Assembly: GCA_040219295.1 (NCBI GenBank) | Contig: JAVJST010000011.1 | Location: 124,001-188,000 of the forward strand | Source of the DNA: JAVJST01 sp040219295 | GTDB lineage: Bacteria > Pseudomonadota > Alphaproteobacteria > Rhodospirillales > Casp-alpha2 | DNA length: 64,000 nt | Direction: 5' to 3' | Part shown: piece by piece, positions 56,475 through 64,000 of the stretch | Layout: each line of letters opens with the position of its first letter | How positions within the stretch are numbered: position 1 is the stretch's first letter | Notes under the pieces: model-generated | Told to the model about the DNA's origin: nothing | Database searches by the model: none | Seen by the model: the letters and a program-made list of their open reading frames with translations, nothing else | Program-made: the position numbers and the translations under genes

Positions 56475-58101
56475 CGGCGCCGGGCTTCTTCGGTGGCGTT
56501 TTCTTCTGCGGCTTTTTCTTCTGCGGCGTTTTCTTCGGTCCCGCTTTCTTGCCTATGATCTTCCCACCGTCAGCACTGGTCAGATCGTTGGGTGGCGAAG
56601 CTTCGGGGACCACTTCCGCATCCGCTTGTTTCGCTGCCGAAGTATCCGTCGATGCTATGCGCCGGGCGTGCCGCTTGCGCAATGCCCGGATCAGCGACCG
56701 TCGCCAGAAGTTGGCGATCCGGTAACTTCGGTGTGTCGTCGACTTCGCCTCGTCGATACGGTCGGCGACAATCTCGGCTTCGGCGGCGTACACGAGCCTG
56801 AGAATCTCGGACGCCGAGTTCGCCGTCTCCATGGCGATATCCTGCAGCCGTCGCGCGGTGACCACGAACAACGGACTGAGCGCCAGGCTGAGGACCGTAA
56901 CCGCGACGACATAGCGACTGTCGTCGTTGGTAATGACCCCCGCATCGACTCCAAGCCGGCTGAGGATGAACGAAAACTCGCCAATTTGGGTCAGCATGAT
57001 CCCGGCCATGAACGAGTTGTGCCAGCTTTGTCCGAGGAGGCGCAACCCGCCGACGTTGAGGACCGTCTTGAACACCGCGACGAAAACGAACAGGGTCAGC
57101 ACCTCCCAGATGTGCGACCAGATGAAGTTAAGATCGAGCAACAATCCGATCGAAAGGAAGAACACCATCAGGAGGATGCTCTGGATCGGCTGTGTCGCCT
57201 CGATCATCGCATGTCGCTCCCTCGAGCTGCCGATCACAAGGCCCGCCAAAAATGCACCGTAGGCCGCCGATAGTCCGAGCAGGCCGGAAAAGCCGGCAGC
57301 CGCGAAACAGAAGGCCAGCGCCGCCAGGGGCTTCAGATCCGGGTGCCCCGCGGCCGCGTCGAGGAACGGAAGGCTGAGCTTGCGGCCGCTGCTGAGATAG
57401 ACGATCAGACCCGCCAGAACACCGACCGAGATCAGCACCTTCGGAATGGTCGACCAATCGACCCCGCCGTCGGCCGCGCCGAGAGCGGAAACCACCAACA
57501 TCATCGGCACCACGGCAAGATCCTGCGCGATCAGCACGCCGACAGTCACCATGCCGGTCCGGGTGCGAAGTTCGCCGAGACCGTCGAGGATCTTGATGGC
57601 GACGGCGGTACTCGATAGGGCGATGACGAAGGCCAGCAGAATGGTCAAACCGATTGACCAGTCGAGCAGATACCAGAAGACCAGCATTACCAGCATCGAT
57701 GCGGCAATCTGGATCAGGGTCATCATCGTTGCCAGCCGCCAGACCCGGCGAAAGGCCCGCAACGACAGTTCCATGCCGATCACGTACAGCAACAACAGGA
57801 CGCCGAGCTCGGCCAGCATATCGATCTGTGCGCGATCGTTGACGAGCCCGAACGCGGAGGGGCCGAGGATGACACCCGCCACGATGTAACCGACGATCGC
57901 CGGTTGGCGGAACCGCTCCATGATTAGCCCGCAACCCATGGCCGCGAGCGCGACGATCGCGATTTCAGTCAGATTGCCATGCGCGGCGCCGTGCGCGCCG
58001 TTTTCGATAACGCCTGTAACGACGGCGGCTGTTGCGTCACCGATCGACGACACCGCTTCCTGGGCATCTTCGATGACAGCTTCTGCCGGTGAGTTCTCCA
58101 T
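56467..58101 (-). CDS. CPA2-type cation:proton antiporter with a Lys/Pro-rich tail
   Basis: A 544-residue membrane protein with about twelve helices (40-420). IGMELSLRAFRRVW and ALSSTAVAIKIL are typical of the KefB/CPA2 family. No TrkA-N domain follows; instead residues 430-544 are hydrophilic and end in a low-complexity tail with repeats of PKKTPQKKKPQKK type. It likely exchanges K+ or Na+ for protons. The start at 58101 (MENSPAEA) avoids an unlikely 98-residue leader. The 3' end overlaps rnhB by 8 bases. Confidence 0.87.
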   Translation of the reverse strand: MENSPAEAVIEDAQEAVSSIGDATAAVVTGVIENGAHGAAHGNLTEIAIVALAAMGCGLIMERFRQPAIVGYIVAGVILGPSAFGLVNDRAQIDMLAELGVLLLLYVIGMELSLRAFRRVWRLATMMTLIQIAASMLVMLVFWYLLDWSIGLTILLAFVIALSSTAVAIKILDGLGELRTRTGMVTVGVLIAQDLAVVPMMLVVSALGAADGGVDWSTIPKVLISVGVLAGLIVYLSSGRKLSLPFLDAAAGHPDLKPLAALAFCFAAAGFSGLLGLSAAYGAFLAGLVIGSSRERHAMIEATQPIQSILLMVFFLSIGLLLDLNFIWSHIWEVLTLFVFVAVFKTVLNVGGLRLLGQSWHNSFMAGIMLTQIGEFSFILSRLGVDAGVITNDDSRYVVAVTVLSLALSPLFVVTARRLQDIAMETANSASEILRLVYAAEAEIVADRIDEAKSTTHRSYRIANFWRRSLIRALRKRHARRIASTDTSAAKQADAEVVPEASPPNDLTSADGGKIIGKKAGPKKTPQKKKPQKKTPPKKPGADA

Positions 58102-58194
58102 GCTTCTCTCATACCTTTCGCCGCGCTCGCTCAAGATACGGCTTTCCACTAGAATCGTTGGTACAGTATGACGAAGATCGAGGGAGAAAACACC

Positions 58195-58671
58195 ATGGGT
58201 GACGGGGGCAGAAGGCACAGTTTCCGGTTCGACGAGGTGGAACCACGTATCGGCGCGCGATATCCGAAGCCGTATGATCAGGTCGCACCCAACCGGATGA
58301 AGTACATGGTCGGCGACCGGGCCGGGATCACCCAGTACGGCGTCAACGTCACCATTCTGCCGCCCGGGCAGCAATCCGCCCTTCGGCACTGGCATAGGAA
58401 CGAGGACGAGTTCGTAATCGTTCTAGAGGGCGAGGTCGTTCTGATCACCGACGACGGCGAGGAAACCTTGGGCCCCGGCATGTGCGCCGGTTTTCCCGCC
58501 GGGATCGAAAACGGTCACCACCTCGTGAATCGATCAGGTGCCAACGCACGTTTTATCGAGGTCGGCACCCGTGCCCGGAATGAAGAAGCCTTTTATCCGG
58601 ACGACGACCTGCACGTCGTGAAGGACGGCGACGAGTACACCTTCACCAGGAAGAACGGAGAGCCTGCGTGA
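58195..58671 (+). CDS. Cupin-domain protein
   Basis: A 158-residue single-domain cupin. ALRHWHRNEDEFVIVLEGEVVLI carries motif 1 with His, His, Glu and the later HHLVNRSG carries the motif 2 His, so a metal site is likely. Enzymatic activity cannot be inferred. The ATG at 58195 follows AGGGAG at a good distance; an ATG 27 bases upstream has no such signal. Confidence 0.83.
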   Translation: MGDGGRRHSFRFDEVEPRIGARYPKPYDQVAPNRMKYMVGDRAGITQYGVNVTILPPGQQSALRHWHRNEDEFVIVLEGEVVLITDDGEETLGPGMCAGFPAGIENGHHLVNRSGANARFIEVGTRARNEEAFYPDDDLHVVKDGDEYTFTRKNGEPA

Positions 58672-58691
58672 AAAGCGCCGCTAGTTGGCGC
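58671..58691 (-). terminator. Possible terminator of the coiled-coil protein gene
   Basis: On the minus strand GCGCC and GGCGC with a seven-base loop are followed by four T. The gene's stop codon lies in the loop. The stem is only 5 bp, so this is tentative. Confidence 0.35.
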
Positions 58692-59205
58692 GCACCGTGG
58701 TTTCCGCGTCGGGCTCCGCGTCGGGCTCCGCGGTATCCGGCGGCGGTACCGGCGTCAATCGTGAGACAATCCCGCTAACATCGTAGGACAGGTCCTTGAT
58801 GGCCTGCCGCATGACACTGATCTGTCTGACGTAGCTCGTCGATAACTTCTCGACCGCTCCGATCCTGCCTTCAGCGGCTCGAACGCGCTCGTTCACGATG
58901 CCTTCCTGATTGGCAAATCGTAATTCGAGACCGCGGTTCATTTCCGACACCTGGCGGCCGCGTTCCTGATCGGATCGCTCGAATTCGTTCAGTTGCCCTC
59001 GGAAACGCTGCAGTGCGTCGCCGAGATGTTTGTCCTGTTCCTGGATGCGTTTGCTCAGCGTCAGGTTCATCTCCTGCGCGTGCTTACGGAGATACTCCTG
59101 GCTCCGGCGCGCGACCTCGATTGCCACGATCAGGGCGACCGCGCCGACAAAAAGACCCAGCGCGCCGAGAAGAAACGCGATCTGACTGATCGTCGCATTG
59201 AACAA
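58681..59205 (-). CDS. Membrane-anchored coiled-coil hypothetical protein
   Basis: A 174-residue protein. One membrane helix (about 9-30) is followed by a long charged coiled coil (35-140) and an acidic, Pro-rich tail with repeats of EPDAEPDAE. It resembles no family I can name; the layout suggests a scaffold or cell-envelope spacer. It is convergent with the cupin gene and divergent from the SDR gene. Confidence 0.65.
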   Translation of the reverse strand: MFNATISQIAFLLGALGLFVGAVALIVAIEVARRSQEYLRKHAQEMNLTLSKRIQEQDKHLGDALQRFRGQLNEFERSDQERGRQVSEMNRGLELRFANQEGIVNERVRAAEGRIGAVEKLSTSYVRQISVMRQAIKDLSYDVSGIVSRLTPVPPPDTAEPDAEPDAETTVRAN

Positions 59206-59400
59206 GTTCTAATCTCGCAAGTTTGTAGTTGTTTTCGCGAGCAGATAGCTCGGAGCCTATGTGCGACCTTACACACCATCGATGCTCAATGTCAGTGTCG
59301 GCTATCACATAGGTATAGGTGCGTAGAAGGTTTATTTTGCACGCGAAACGAGTTCTGTTGAAACGCCGATCCAAACGACGGCGGGCTACGTAGATACATC

Positions 59401-60165
59401 ATGACGAGTGTCATCTATCCGAGCCGACTGAGTTCTTTCGACCGCAAGATTGGCGTTGCCGTGATCGGCGCCAACGGTGGTATCGGTAAAGCCGTGCTGA
59501 GTGCGCTTGCCGAAGAACCTTGCGTCACCCATCAGTGGGCGATAACGCGACGCCCCATGCCGGAGTTTCCGGCCAACACCTCTAACCTCACATTCGATCT
59601 GAACGACGAAACGACAATCAAGAATGCTGCTGCCGTGATTGGCGATAGCAGTCGGCCGCTGGACCTTGTCATCATTGCTGCCGGGATCCTCCATGACACG
59701 GACCTGGCCCCCGAAAAGGCTTGGCGCGACATGTCGATGGATAACTTCGAGAGGGTATTTTCGATCAACACGTTCGGTCCGTCCCTCGTGGCAAAGCACT
59801 TTCTACCGTTGATGCCGAAAGACAAGCGAGCAGTGTTTGCCGCCATCTCCGCCCGGGTTGGCAGCATCAGCGACAACCGTGCCGGGGGCTGGTATGCGTA
59901 CCGGGCATCCAAGGCCGCGTTGAACATGATACTTCGGAACCTGGCCATCGAGTGGCGCCGAAAGGCACCGCAGGCCATCTGTATCGGTTATCACCCGGGG
60001 ACGGTCGACACGCGTCTCTCGGCGCCGTTCGGCAAAGGCATACCTGAGGACAGGATATTTTCAACGGACAAGGCAGCCGACGATCTGTTGGACGTGATCG
60101 ACAAGAGAACTACTCGGGACAGCGGCCACGTGTTCGCTTGGGACGGCAGTCGCATCGACCCTTAA
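59401..60165 (+). CDS. Short-chain dehydrogenase/reductase (CsgA-like)
   Basis: A 254-residue SDR. VAVIGANGGIGKAVLSAL is the cofactor-binding segment, VIIAAGILHD matches the NNAG-type motif, and YAYRASKAALNM carries the catalytic Tyr and Lys. It resembles the atypical C-factor-like group. Substrate unknown. The 3' end overlaps the convergent glutathione peroxidase gene by 4 bases. Confidence 0.85.
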   Translation: MTSVIYPSRLSSFDRKIGVAVIGANGGIGKAVLSALAEEPCVTHQWAITRRPMPEFPANTSNLTFDLNDETTIKNAAAVIGDSSRPLDLVIIAAGILHDTDLAPEKAWRDMSMDNFERVFSINTFGPSLVAKHFLPLMPKDKRAVFAAISARVGSISDNRAGGWYAYRASKAALNMILRNLAIEWRRKAPQAICIGYHPGTVDTRLSAPFGKGIPEDRIFSTDKAADDLLDVIDKRTTRDSGHVFAWDGSRIDP

Positions 60166-60737
60166 TCCGGAGCTATGAGGGTCCGCTCGACCGCCGCAAT
60201 CATCTCGTCGCTCAGAGGACTGGTCGGCGTCGAAAACCAATCTACAAGTCGCCCTTCACGATCGATGAGGTATTTGTGGAAGTTCCACCGCGGCTTCGCC
60301 ATTGCACCGAGTTGTTCGGCCGCCCAGACGTAGAACGGATGGGCGTCGGGTCCCTTAACCTTGCTCTTGTCCATCAAGGGAAAGTCGATCCCGAACGTTA
60401 GCTCGCAGAAACGTTTGATCTCCCCGGCTGCTCCGGGTTCCTGACCGCCAAAGTCGTTGGACGGCACGCCGAGCACGATCAGTCCTCGGTCGCGATACCG
60501 TTCCCAAAGCGTCTGGATATCGGCGTACTGCCTGGTGAATCCACACTTCGACGCCGTGTTGACGACGAGCACGGCTTTGCCCGCGAAGTCACCAAGTGAA
60601 ACCGGATTACCGTCAATCGATGTAAAACTGAACTGGTGTGCTGTCCCTGATGCAGCTGCGTGGTCGGGAGTGGTGAAAATTGCAAGCATGGTCAGCGAAA
60701 CCCCTGACAAGAAAAATCTGTGAGCCGATCCGAGCAT
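60162..60737 (-). CDS. Glutathione peroxidase family protein, probably periplasmic
   Basis: A 191-residue protein with the GPx tetrad: Cys in NTASKCGFTR, Gln in NDFGGQEPG, and Trp-Asn in RWNFHKYLID. The enzyme uses Cys rather than selenocysteine. The N-terminus MLGSAHRFFLSGVSLTMLAIF looks like a signal peptide or anchor, so export is likely. The ATG at 60737 is the natural start of this peptide. It reduces peroxides, probably with thioredoxin or glutathione. Confidence 0.88.
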   Translation of the reverse strand: MLGSAHRFFLSGVSLTMLAIFTTPDHAAASGTAHQFSFTSIDGNPVSLGDFAGKAVLVVNTASKCGFTRQYADIQTLWERYRDRGLIVLGVPSNDFGGQEPGAAGEIKRFCELTFGIDFPLMDKSKVKGPDAHPFYVWAAEQLGAMAKPRWNFHKYLIDREGRLVDWFSTPTSPLSDEMIAAVERTLIAPD

Positions 60738-60845
60738 AACGTCAGCCTCGCTCTTGTTTCGACAACGGACCGTTGCAAACTTCCTGACTGGTATACGCTT
60801 CCCGGCAGTGTGCCGGATCACATCATAGATCCGGTGTCGCGATTC

Positions 60846-61229
60846 ATGCGTACCAACACCATGGAAGAACCCGCAACCACCGAACTTTCCGTCTACTATG
60901 ATGGTGCGTGCCCGATTTGCCGCCGGGAGATCGACTTCTACCGGGGCCGCGATCGTGAAGGTTCCGTCGACTGGATTGATGTTGCGGATGGCGCCAGTGC
61001 TTTACCGCCCGGTCTTGATCGAGAAACGGCACTTCAGCGCATTCACGTCCGCTCGTTAGACGGCGAATGGATTACGGGCGGTCGCGCCTTTGCCGAGATC
61101 TGGTCGGCCATCCCAGGAATCCAAGCGTTTGGCCGGGTCTGCAGATTACCCCCTTTTCCTTGGATTCTCGACTTTGCTTATGAGGCGTTTCTCAAGTTAC
61201 GCCCGATGATCCGTCGGATCTTAACCTAA
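60846..61229 (+). CDS. DCC-family (DUF393) thiol-disulfide protein
   Basis: A 127-residue protein. YYDGACPICRREIDFY holds the DGxCPxC motif of the DUF393/DCC family, a thioredoxin-like group of unknown partner. A loop VRSLDGEWITGGRAF and a helix ending LRPMIRRIL follow. The start at 60846 is the ATG nearest the domain; 60861 is an alternative. It is divergent from the peroxidase gene. Confidence 0.82.
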   Translation: MRTNTMEEPATTELSVYYDGACPICRREIDFYRGRDREGSVDWIDVADGASALPPGLDRETALQRIHVRSLDGEWITGGRAFAEIWSAIPGIQAFGRVCRLPPFPWILDFAYEAFLKLRPMIRRILT

Positions 61230-61266
61230 GATCGAACCCAGGTTATCAGTGGCCAAATTCTCGGCT

Positions 61267-62382
61267 TCAGAACAGCCGCATCTGGCCGCCGGGTGGTACC
61301 GGCGGCACGAACAGTGAAGTGTCGAGGTGAACTTCCGTCGGCTCTGCGCGATTGAGCCCCAGTTGTCGCGTCTTGATCTTGAAGCGTTTGTTCAACAACT
61401 CGGCATAGACGCCCCGGCCCGTCATGCGCTGTCCGAAGGTCGGGTCGTAGTCCCGCCCGCCCCGGGTTTCGCGGACTTGGGCCAGCACGCGTTCCTTGCG
61501 ATCGGGAAAATGGGTAGTGAGCCACTCGGCGAAGAGATCACGCACCTCGAGCGGGAGACGCAACAAAATGTATGCCGCGAGGCGGGCGCCGGCATCTGCG
61601 CCGGCCTGCAGCAGCGCTTCCAGTTCCATGTCGTTGACGTGGGGGATCATCGGCGCCGCCATCAGCGTGACCGGAACGCCGGCCTCGCTGAGGGCCCGAA
61701 TGGCCGCGAGCCGCTTGGCAGGCGTCGCTGCCCGCGGCTCAATGATCCTCGCCAACGCCGGGTCGAGGGTCGTTATCGAAACCCCGACCGCGACCAGGTT
61801 GCGCGACGCCATGCGGGCCAGGATATCGACGTCACGCAGCACGTTCGCAGACTTGGTCGTGATACCGACGGGATGGCTGCATGCGTCGAGTACTTCGAGG
61901 ATCTCCCGCGTGATCCGGTGATCGCGCTCGATCGGCTGATAGGGATCCGTGTTCGCGCCTAGCATGATCGGCGACGGCTTATAACCCGGCCTGGACAACT
62001 CGCGAGCAAGCAGTTCAGCGGCGTTCGGTTTGACGAACAGACGGCTTTCGAAGTCCTGTCCCGGCGATAGCCCGACATAGGCATGCGCCGGGCGCGCATA
62101 GCAGTAGACGCAACCGTGCTCGCATCCCCGGTAGGGATTGATCGACTGATCGAACGGAATGTCCGGTGACGTGTTGTGGGCGATGATGGACTTGGCTGTC
62201 TCGACCGTCACCGACGTCCTGAGCGGTTCCAGACCGTCGGTCGGTTCCCAGTCTTGCGGCGCGATCACCCATCCGTCATCGAAGGATTCCGTGGTGAATC
62301 GTTCGTAGCGGCCAGACGCGTTCGAAACCGCACCTCGACCCTTTCGGGCATCGGCCGTCTTGCCGTGTTCCGCCGTCATCAT
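61267..62382 (-). CDS. PA0069-family radical SAM protein
   Basis: A 371-residue radical SAM protein. The iron-sulphur motif is CEHGCVYCYA, followed by PSPIMLGANTDPYQPIER and VGITTKSANVLRD, which are conserved in the PA0069/Rv2578c group related to spore photoproduct lyase. The reaction is unknown. It is the first gene after the convergent DCC gene and is divergent from nothing nearby; the LysR gene lies upstream on the same strand. Confidence 0.88.
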   Translation of the reverse strand: MMTAEHGKTADARKGRGAVSNASGRYERFTTESFDDGWVIAPQDWEPTDGLEPLRTSVTVETAKSIIAHNTSPDIPFDQSINPYRGCEHGCVYCYARPAHAYVGLSPGQDFESRLFVKPNAAELLARELSRPGYKPSPIMLGANTDPYQPIERDHRITREILEVLDACSHPVGITTKSANVLRDVDILARMASRNLVAVGVSITTLDPALARIIEPRAATPAKRLAAIRALSEAGVPVTLMAAPMIPHVNDMELEALLQAGADAGARLAAYILLRLPLEVRDLFAEWLTTHFPDRKERVLAQVRETRGGRDYDPTFGQRMTGRGVYAELLNKRFKIKTRQLGLNRAEPTEVHLDTSLFVPPVPPGGQMRLF

Positions 62383-62424
62383 GGCCCCGGAGTTTAAGTC
62401 AACGAATAGAACAAATAAAGAACA

Positions 62425-63336
62425 TTAATCCATGCCACAGGTCGCCTCGACGATCCAGTCCTGGAATGCGGACACCTTGGGACGCTCGGCATAGGCAGGC
62501 GGACACACCAGCCAGTAGTGAAAATCGGTTGGCAGTTCGAGATCGAACAGCCCGATCAGCCGGCCGCGCTCGATCTCACCCTTGGCGTGGAACGCACTCA
62601 TCAGGGCCACGCCCTGCCCGGCGATGGCGGCTTCAATGGCGAGCACTTCGTTGTTGAAGACGAGCCTCGGTGTCGTGTCGACACCCTCGACACCGGCGGT
62701 CTTCAGCCACATCGGCCAGTCCGGCATCAGCCCGCTTGGCGACTGCCAGGTCATGTGTAGCAACTTGTGGTGACGCAGGTCGTCGGGCGTATCGAGCGGC
62801 TTCTCCGGCGTTGCCAGATCGGGCGCGCAGACGGCGTAGACCCGTTCGGCCAACAGCGGCACCGCATGGAGATCGGGGTAGGGCCCCGCGCCGAAACGGA
62901 TCGCGACGTCCACGTCGTCGCGGTCAAAGTCGGTCAGGCCGATTGTGCCGTCCAGCCGAACCGAAATATCGGGATGGACCGCATAGAAGTCCTGGAGGCT
63001 GCGGACCAGCCACTTGGCGGCAAACGTCGGCGGCGCCGAGACAACGAGCACGCCTGATTGTTCGGCGGTTTCGATTAGTCGGCAGGCTTCGGCCAGTTTC
63101 TCAAAGCCTTCGCTGAGCAACGGCAACAACTTCTGGCCGGTCGGCGTCAGGCTGATCTGGCGGACCTCGCGGCGAAACAACGGAACGCCGAAGTGCTCCT
63201 CCAGGCTCTTGATTTGGTGGCTAACCGCCGCCGGGGTAACCGACAGTTCCTCCGCCGCAGCGTTGACGCGGCCGAGACGAGCAGCCGCCTCGAAGGCGCG
63301 AAGGGCGTTGAGCGACGGGAGATAGGAACGCACCAT
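62425..63336 (-). CDS. GcvA-like LysR-family transcriptional regulator
   Basis: A 303-residue LysR regulator. The N-terminal helix-turn-helix (1-65) has LNALRAFEAAARLGRVNAAA and VTPAAVSHQIKSLE; the periplasmic-binding-like effector domain follows. The VSPAAVSHQ-like helix groups it with GcvA/AmpR. It is divergent from the small gene at 63456 and a 13-base palindrome lies seven bases upstream of its start. Effector and targets unknown. Confidence 0.88.
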   Translation of the reverse strand: MVRSYLPSLNALRAFEAAARLGRVNAAAEELSVTPAAVSHQIKSLEEHFGVPLFRREVRQISLTPTGQKLLPLLSEGFEKLAEACRLIETAEQSGVLVVSAPPTFAAKWLVRSLQDFYAVHPDISVRLDGTIGLTDFDRDDVDVAIRFGAGPYPDLHAVPLLAERVYAVCAPDLATPEKPLDTPDDLRHHKLLHMTWQSPSGLMPDWPMWLKTAGVEGVDTTPRLVFNNEVLAIEAAIAGQGVALMSAFHAKGEIERGRLIGLFDLELPTDFHYWLVCPPAYAERPKVSAFQDWIVEATCGMD

Positions 63337-63342
63337 AATACC

Positions 63343-63355
63343 TTAGTTAAACTAA
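63343..63355. promoter_or_regulatory. Palindrome upstream of the LysR gene
   Basis: TTAGTTAAACTAA, with arms TTAGT and ACTAA, lies seven bases before the regulator start and between it and the divergent small gene. LysR regulators often bind such A/T-rich palindromes near their own promoter. Confidence 0.45.
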
Positions 63356-63455
63356 ACTATATGCTGAAATCTTGTCGTTTGTCGGCCTTATTTTCAAGCG
63401 ATACCTTCAAATCATCGTCAATACCGACGGAACAAAAGTTGAAAGGAACTCAACC

Positions 63456-63632
63456 ATGAACCCGTTCGATGCACTCGCCAATGGCCTCCACCTGGACCCC
63501 GAGGCTCATCGCCGCATTCTCCGCGCCGACCTCGGCCAGGGTCACGAAACCCGCGATGTCGCGACGGCCGCCAAGGTCTATAGCGTCGTCGACGTCCTTG
63601 ACCGCGCGGTCCGCTCGATCCGTTACGTCTGA
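63456..63632 (+). CDS. Small hypothetical protein
   Basis: A 58-residue protein starting MNPFDALANGLHLDPEAHRR and ending VRSIRYV, with a predicted helical, charged pattern and no membrane or signal segment. AAAGGAACTC precedes the ATG and a good terminator follows, which supports real expression. I do not recognise the family. It is divergent from the LysR gene. Confidence 0.6.
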   Translation: MNPFDALANGLHLDPEAHRRILRADLGQGHETRDVATAAKVYSVVDVLDRAVRSIRYV

Positions 63633-63670
63633 AGGCTCCTGCCTGATCCGGTTTCACCGGGGCAGCCCTC

Positions 63671-63708
63671 AACCCGGATCCCGTCCAACGGGGTTCGGGT
63701 TTCTTTTC
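63671..63708 (+). terminator. Rho-independent terminator after the small gene
   Basis: AACCCG and CGGGTT, reinforced by CCCGT and ACGGG inside, form a hairpin followed by TTTCTTTT. It ends 20 bases before the glycosyltransferase start. Confidence 0.75.
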
Positions 63709-63727
63709 TAAGGCGCCGGGATGGGGA

Positions 63728-64000
63728 ATGATGGCGTCCGCCATGACCCTGAGCCTGATCATTCCGACGCTGAACAACGGCGAGCGCCTAGCGGCAATGA
63801 TACGTGCCTGGCAGACCGCGCTCGGCCCGGACGAGATCATCGTCAGCGACGGCGGATCAACGGACGGAACAGGCTCCGCAGCCGAGCAAAGCGGCGCAGT
63901 TGTCGTTCGCGCGCCCTCCGGGCGCGGGAATCAGCTTCGTGCCGGCGCCGAACACGCAACCGGTGACTGGCTGCTGTTCATGCATGCGGACACGTTGCCC
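63728..64000 (+). CDS. Family 2 glycosyltransferase (TIGR04283-like), 5' part
   Basis: Open to the window end, so truncated at the C-terminus; 91 residues are visible. MTLSLIIPTLNNGERL, EIIVSDGGSTDGT, GRGNQLRAGAE and WLLFMHADTLP give the GT-A fold, nucleotide-sugar motif and metal-binding segment. The GRG and HADT spacing fits the TIGR04283 group. Start codons at 63728, 63731 and 63743 are all in frame; GGGATGGGGA precedes the first. Confidence 0.82.
   Translation, partial: MMASAMTLSLIIPTLNNGERLAAMIRAWQTALGPDEIIVSDGGSTDGTGSAAEQSGAVVVRAPSGRGNQLRAGAEHATGDWLLFMHADTLP

Overview
The window is a dense, high-GC stretch of chromosome from an alphaproteobacterium. The pointers are a CcrM-type GANTC adenine methyltransferase next to rnhB, the long PstC/PstA form of the phosphate transporter, a complete core of the ethylmalonyl-CoA pathway, an EncFtn-type ferritin and a CIRCE-controlled groESL. 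A Rhodospirillales-like lineage fits best, but this is inference from gene content. No rRNA, tRNA, CRISPR, insertion sequence or prophage was seen.

Layout. 1-4.3 kb: 3' part of a Rieske oxygenase, a DUF302 protein, groEL-groES with promoter, CIRCE operator and terminator, and a hotdog thioesterase. 4.3-11.8 kb: a complete phosphate regulon, phoR-pstS-pstC-pstA-pstB-phoU-phoB, with a three-unit PHO box before pstS and a strong hairpin after it. 11.9-18.8 kb: an unknown protein, a CLC chloride channel, a UvrD/PcrA helicase, prmA and a DMT exporter. 18.8-20.1 kb: a ModE-like repressor divergent from tupA, with a ModE-type palindrome in the tupA promoter. 20.2-24.4 kb: a FixL-like PAS kinase convergent with a response regulator whose Shine-Dalgarno lies in a hairpin, then a Rieske oxygenase and a LuxR regulator. 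24.5-27.1 kb: methyltransferase and GAF kinase. 27.2-32.4 kb: ecm divergent from ccr-mcd. 32.5-35.4 kb: an AT-richer secreted orphan, a dienelactone-hydrolase-like protein, an encapsulin-less EncFtn and TenA. 35.4-39.4 kb: a potDBCA-type polyamine transporter. 39.8-45.3 kb: CHASE kinase, GFA and tandem DUF1330 proteins, and a DgcA/TMADH-like flavoprotein coupled to a LysE exporter. 45.4-51.3 kb: P-type ATPase, diguanylate cyclase, twin-TM protein, cobalamin adenosyltransferase and 3-hydroxybutyryl-CoA dehydrogenase. 51.5-58.1 kb: homocysteine methyltransferase family protein, YHS protein with a sensor kinase, ccrM, rnhB and a CPA2 antiporter. 58.2-64 kb: cupin, coiled-coil membrane protein, SDR, glutathione peroxidase, DCC protein, radical SAM protein, GcvA-like regulator, a small protein and the start of a family 2 glycosyltransferase.

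How the genes work together. Ccr, Ecm and Mcd convert crotonyl-CoA to mesaconyl-CoA for acetyl-CoA assimilation. The adenosyltransferase at 49.7 kb could supply the adenosylcobalamin that Ecm needs, and the dehydrogenase at 50.4 kb feeds the pathway from acetoacetyl-CoA. A looser theme of methylated-amine or betaine metabolism is suggested by two Rieske oxygenases, a DgcA-like flavoprotein with exporter, and a homocysteine methyltransferase. Five sensor kinases share only two response regulators here.

The most striking observations are seven GANTC sites within 96 bp upstream of ccrM, the EncFtn ferritin with no shell gene or targeting tail coupled to tenA, the ModE-type operator on tupA, and the Shine-Dalgarno-masking hairpin on the regulator at 21.3-22.2 kb.
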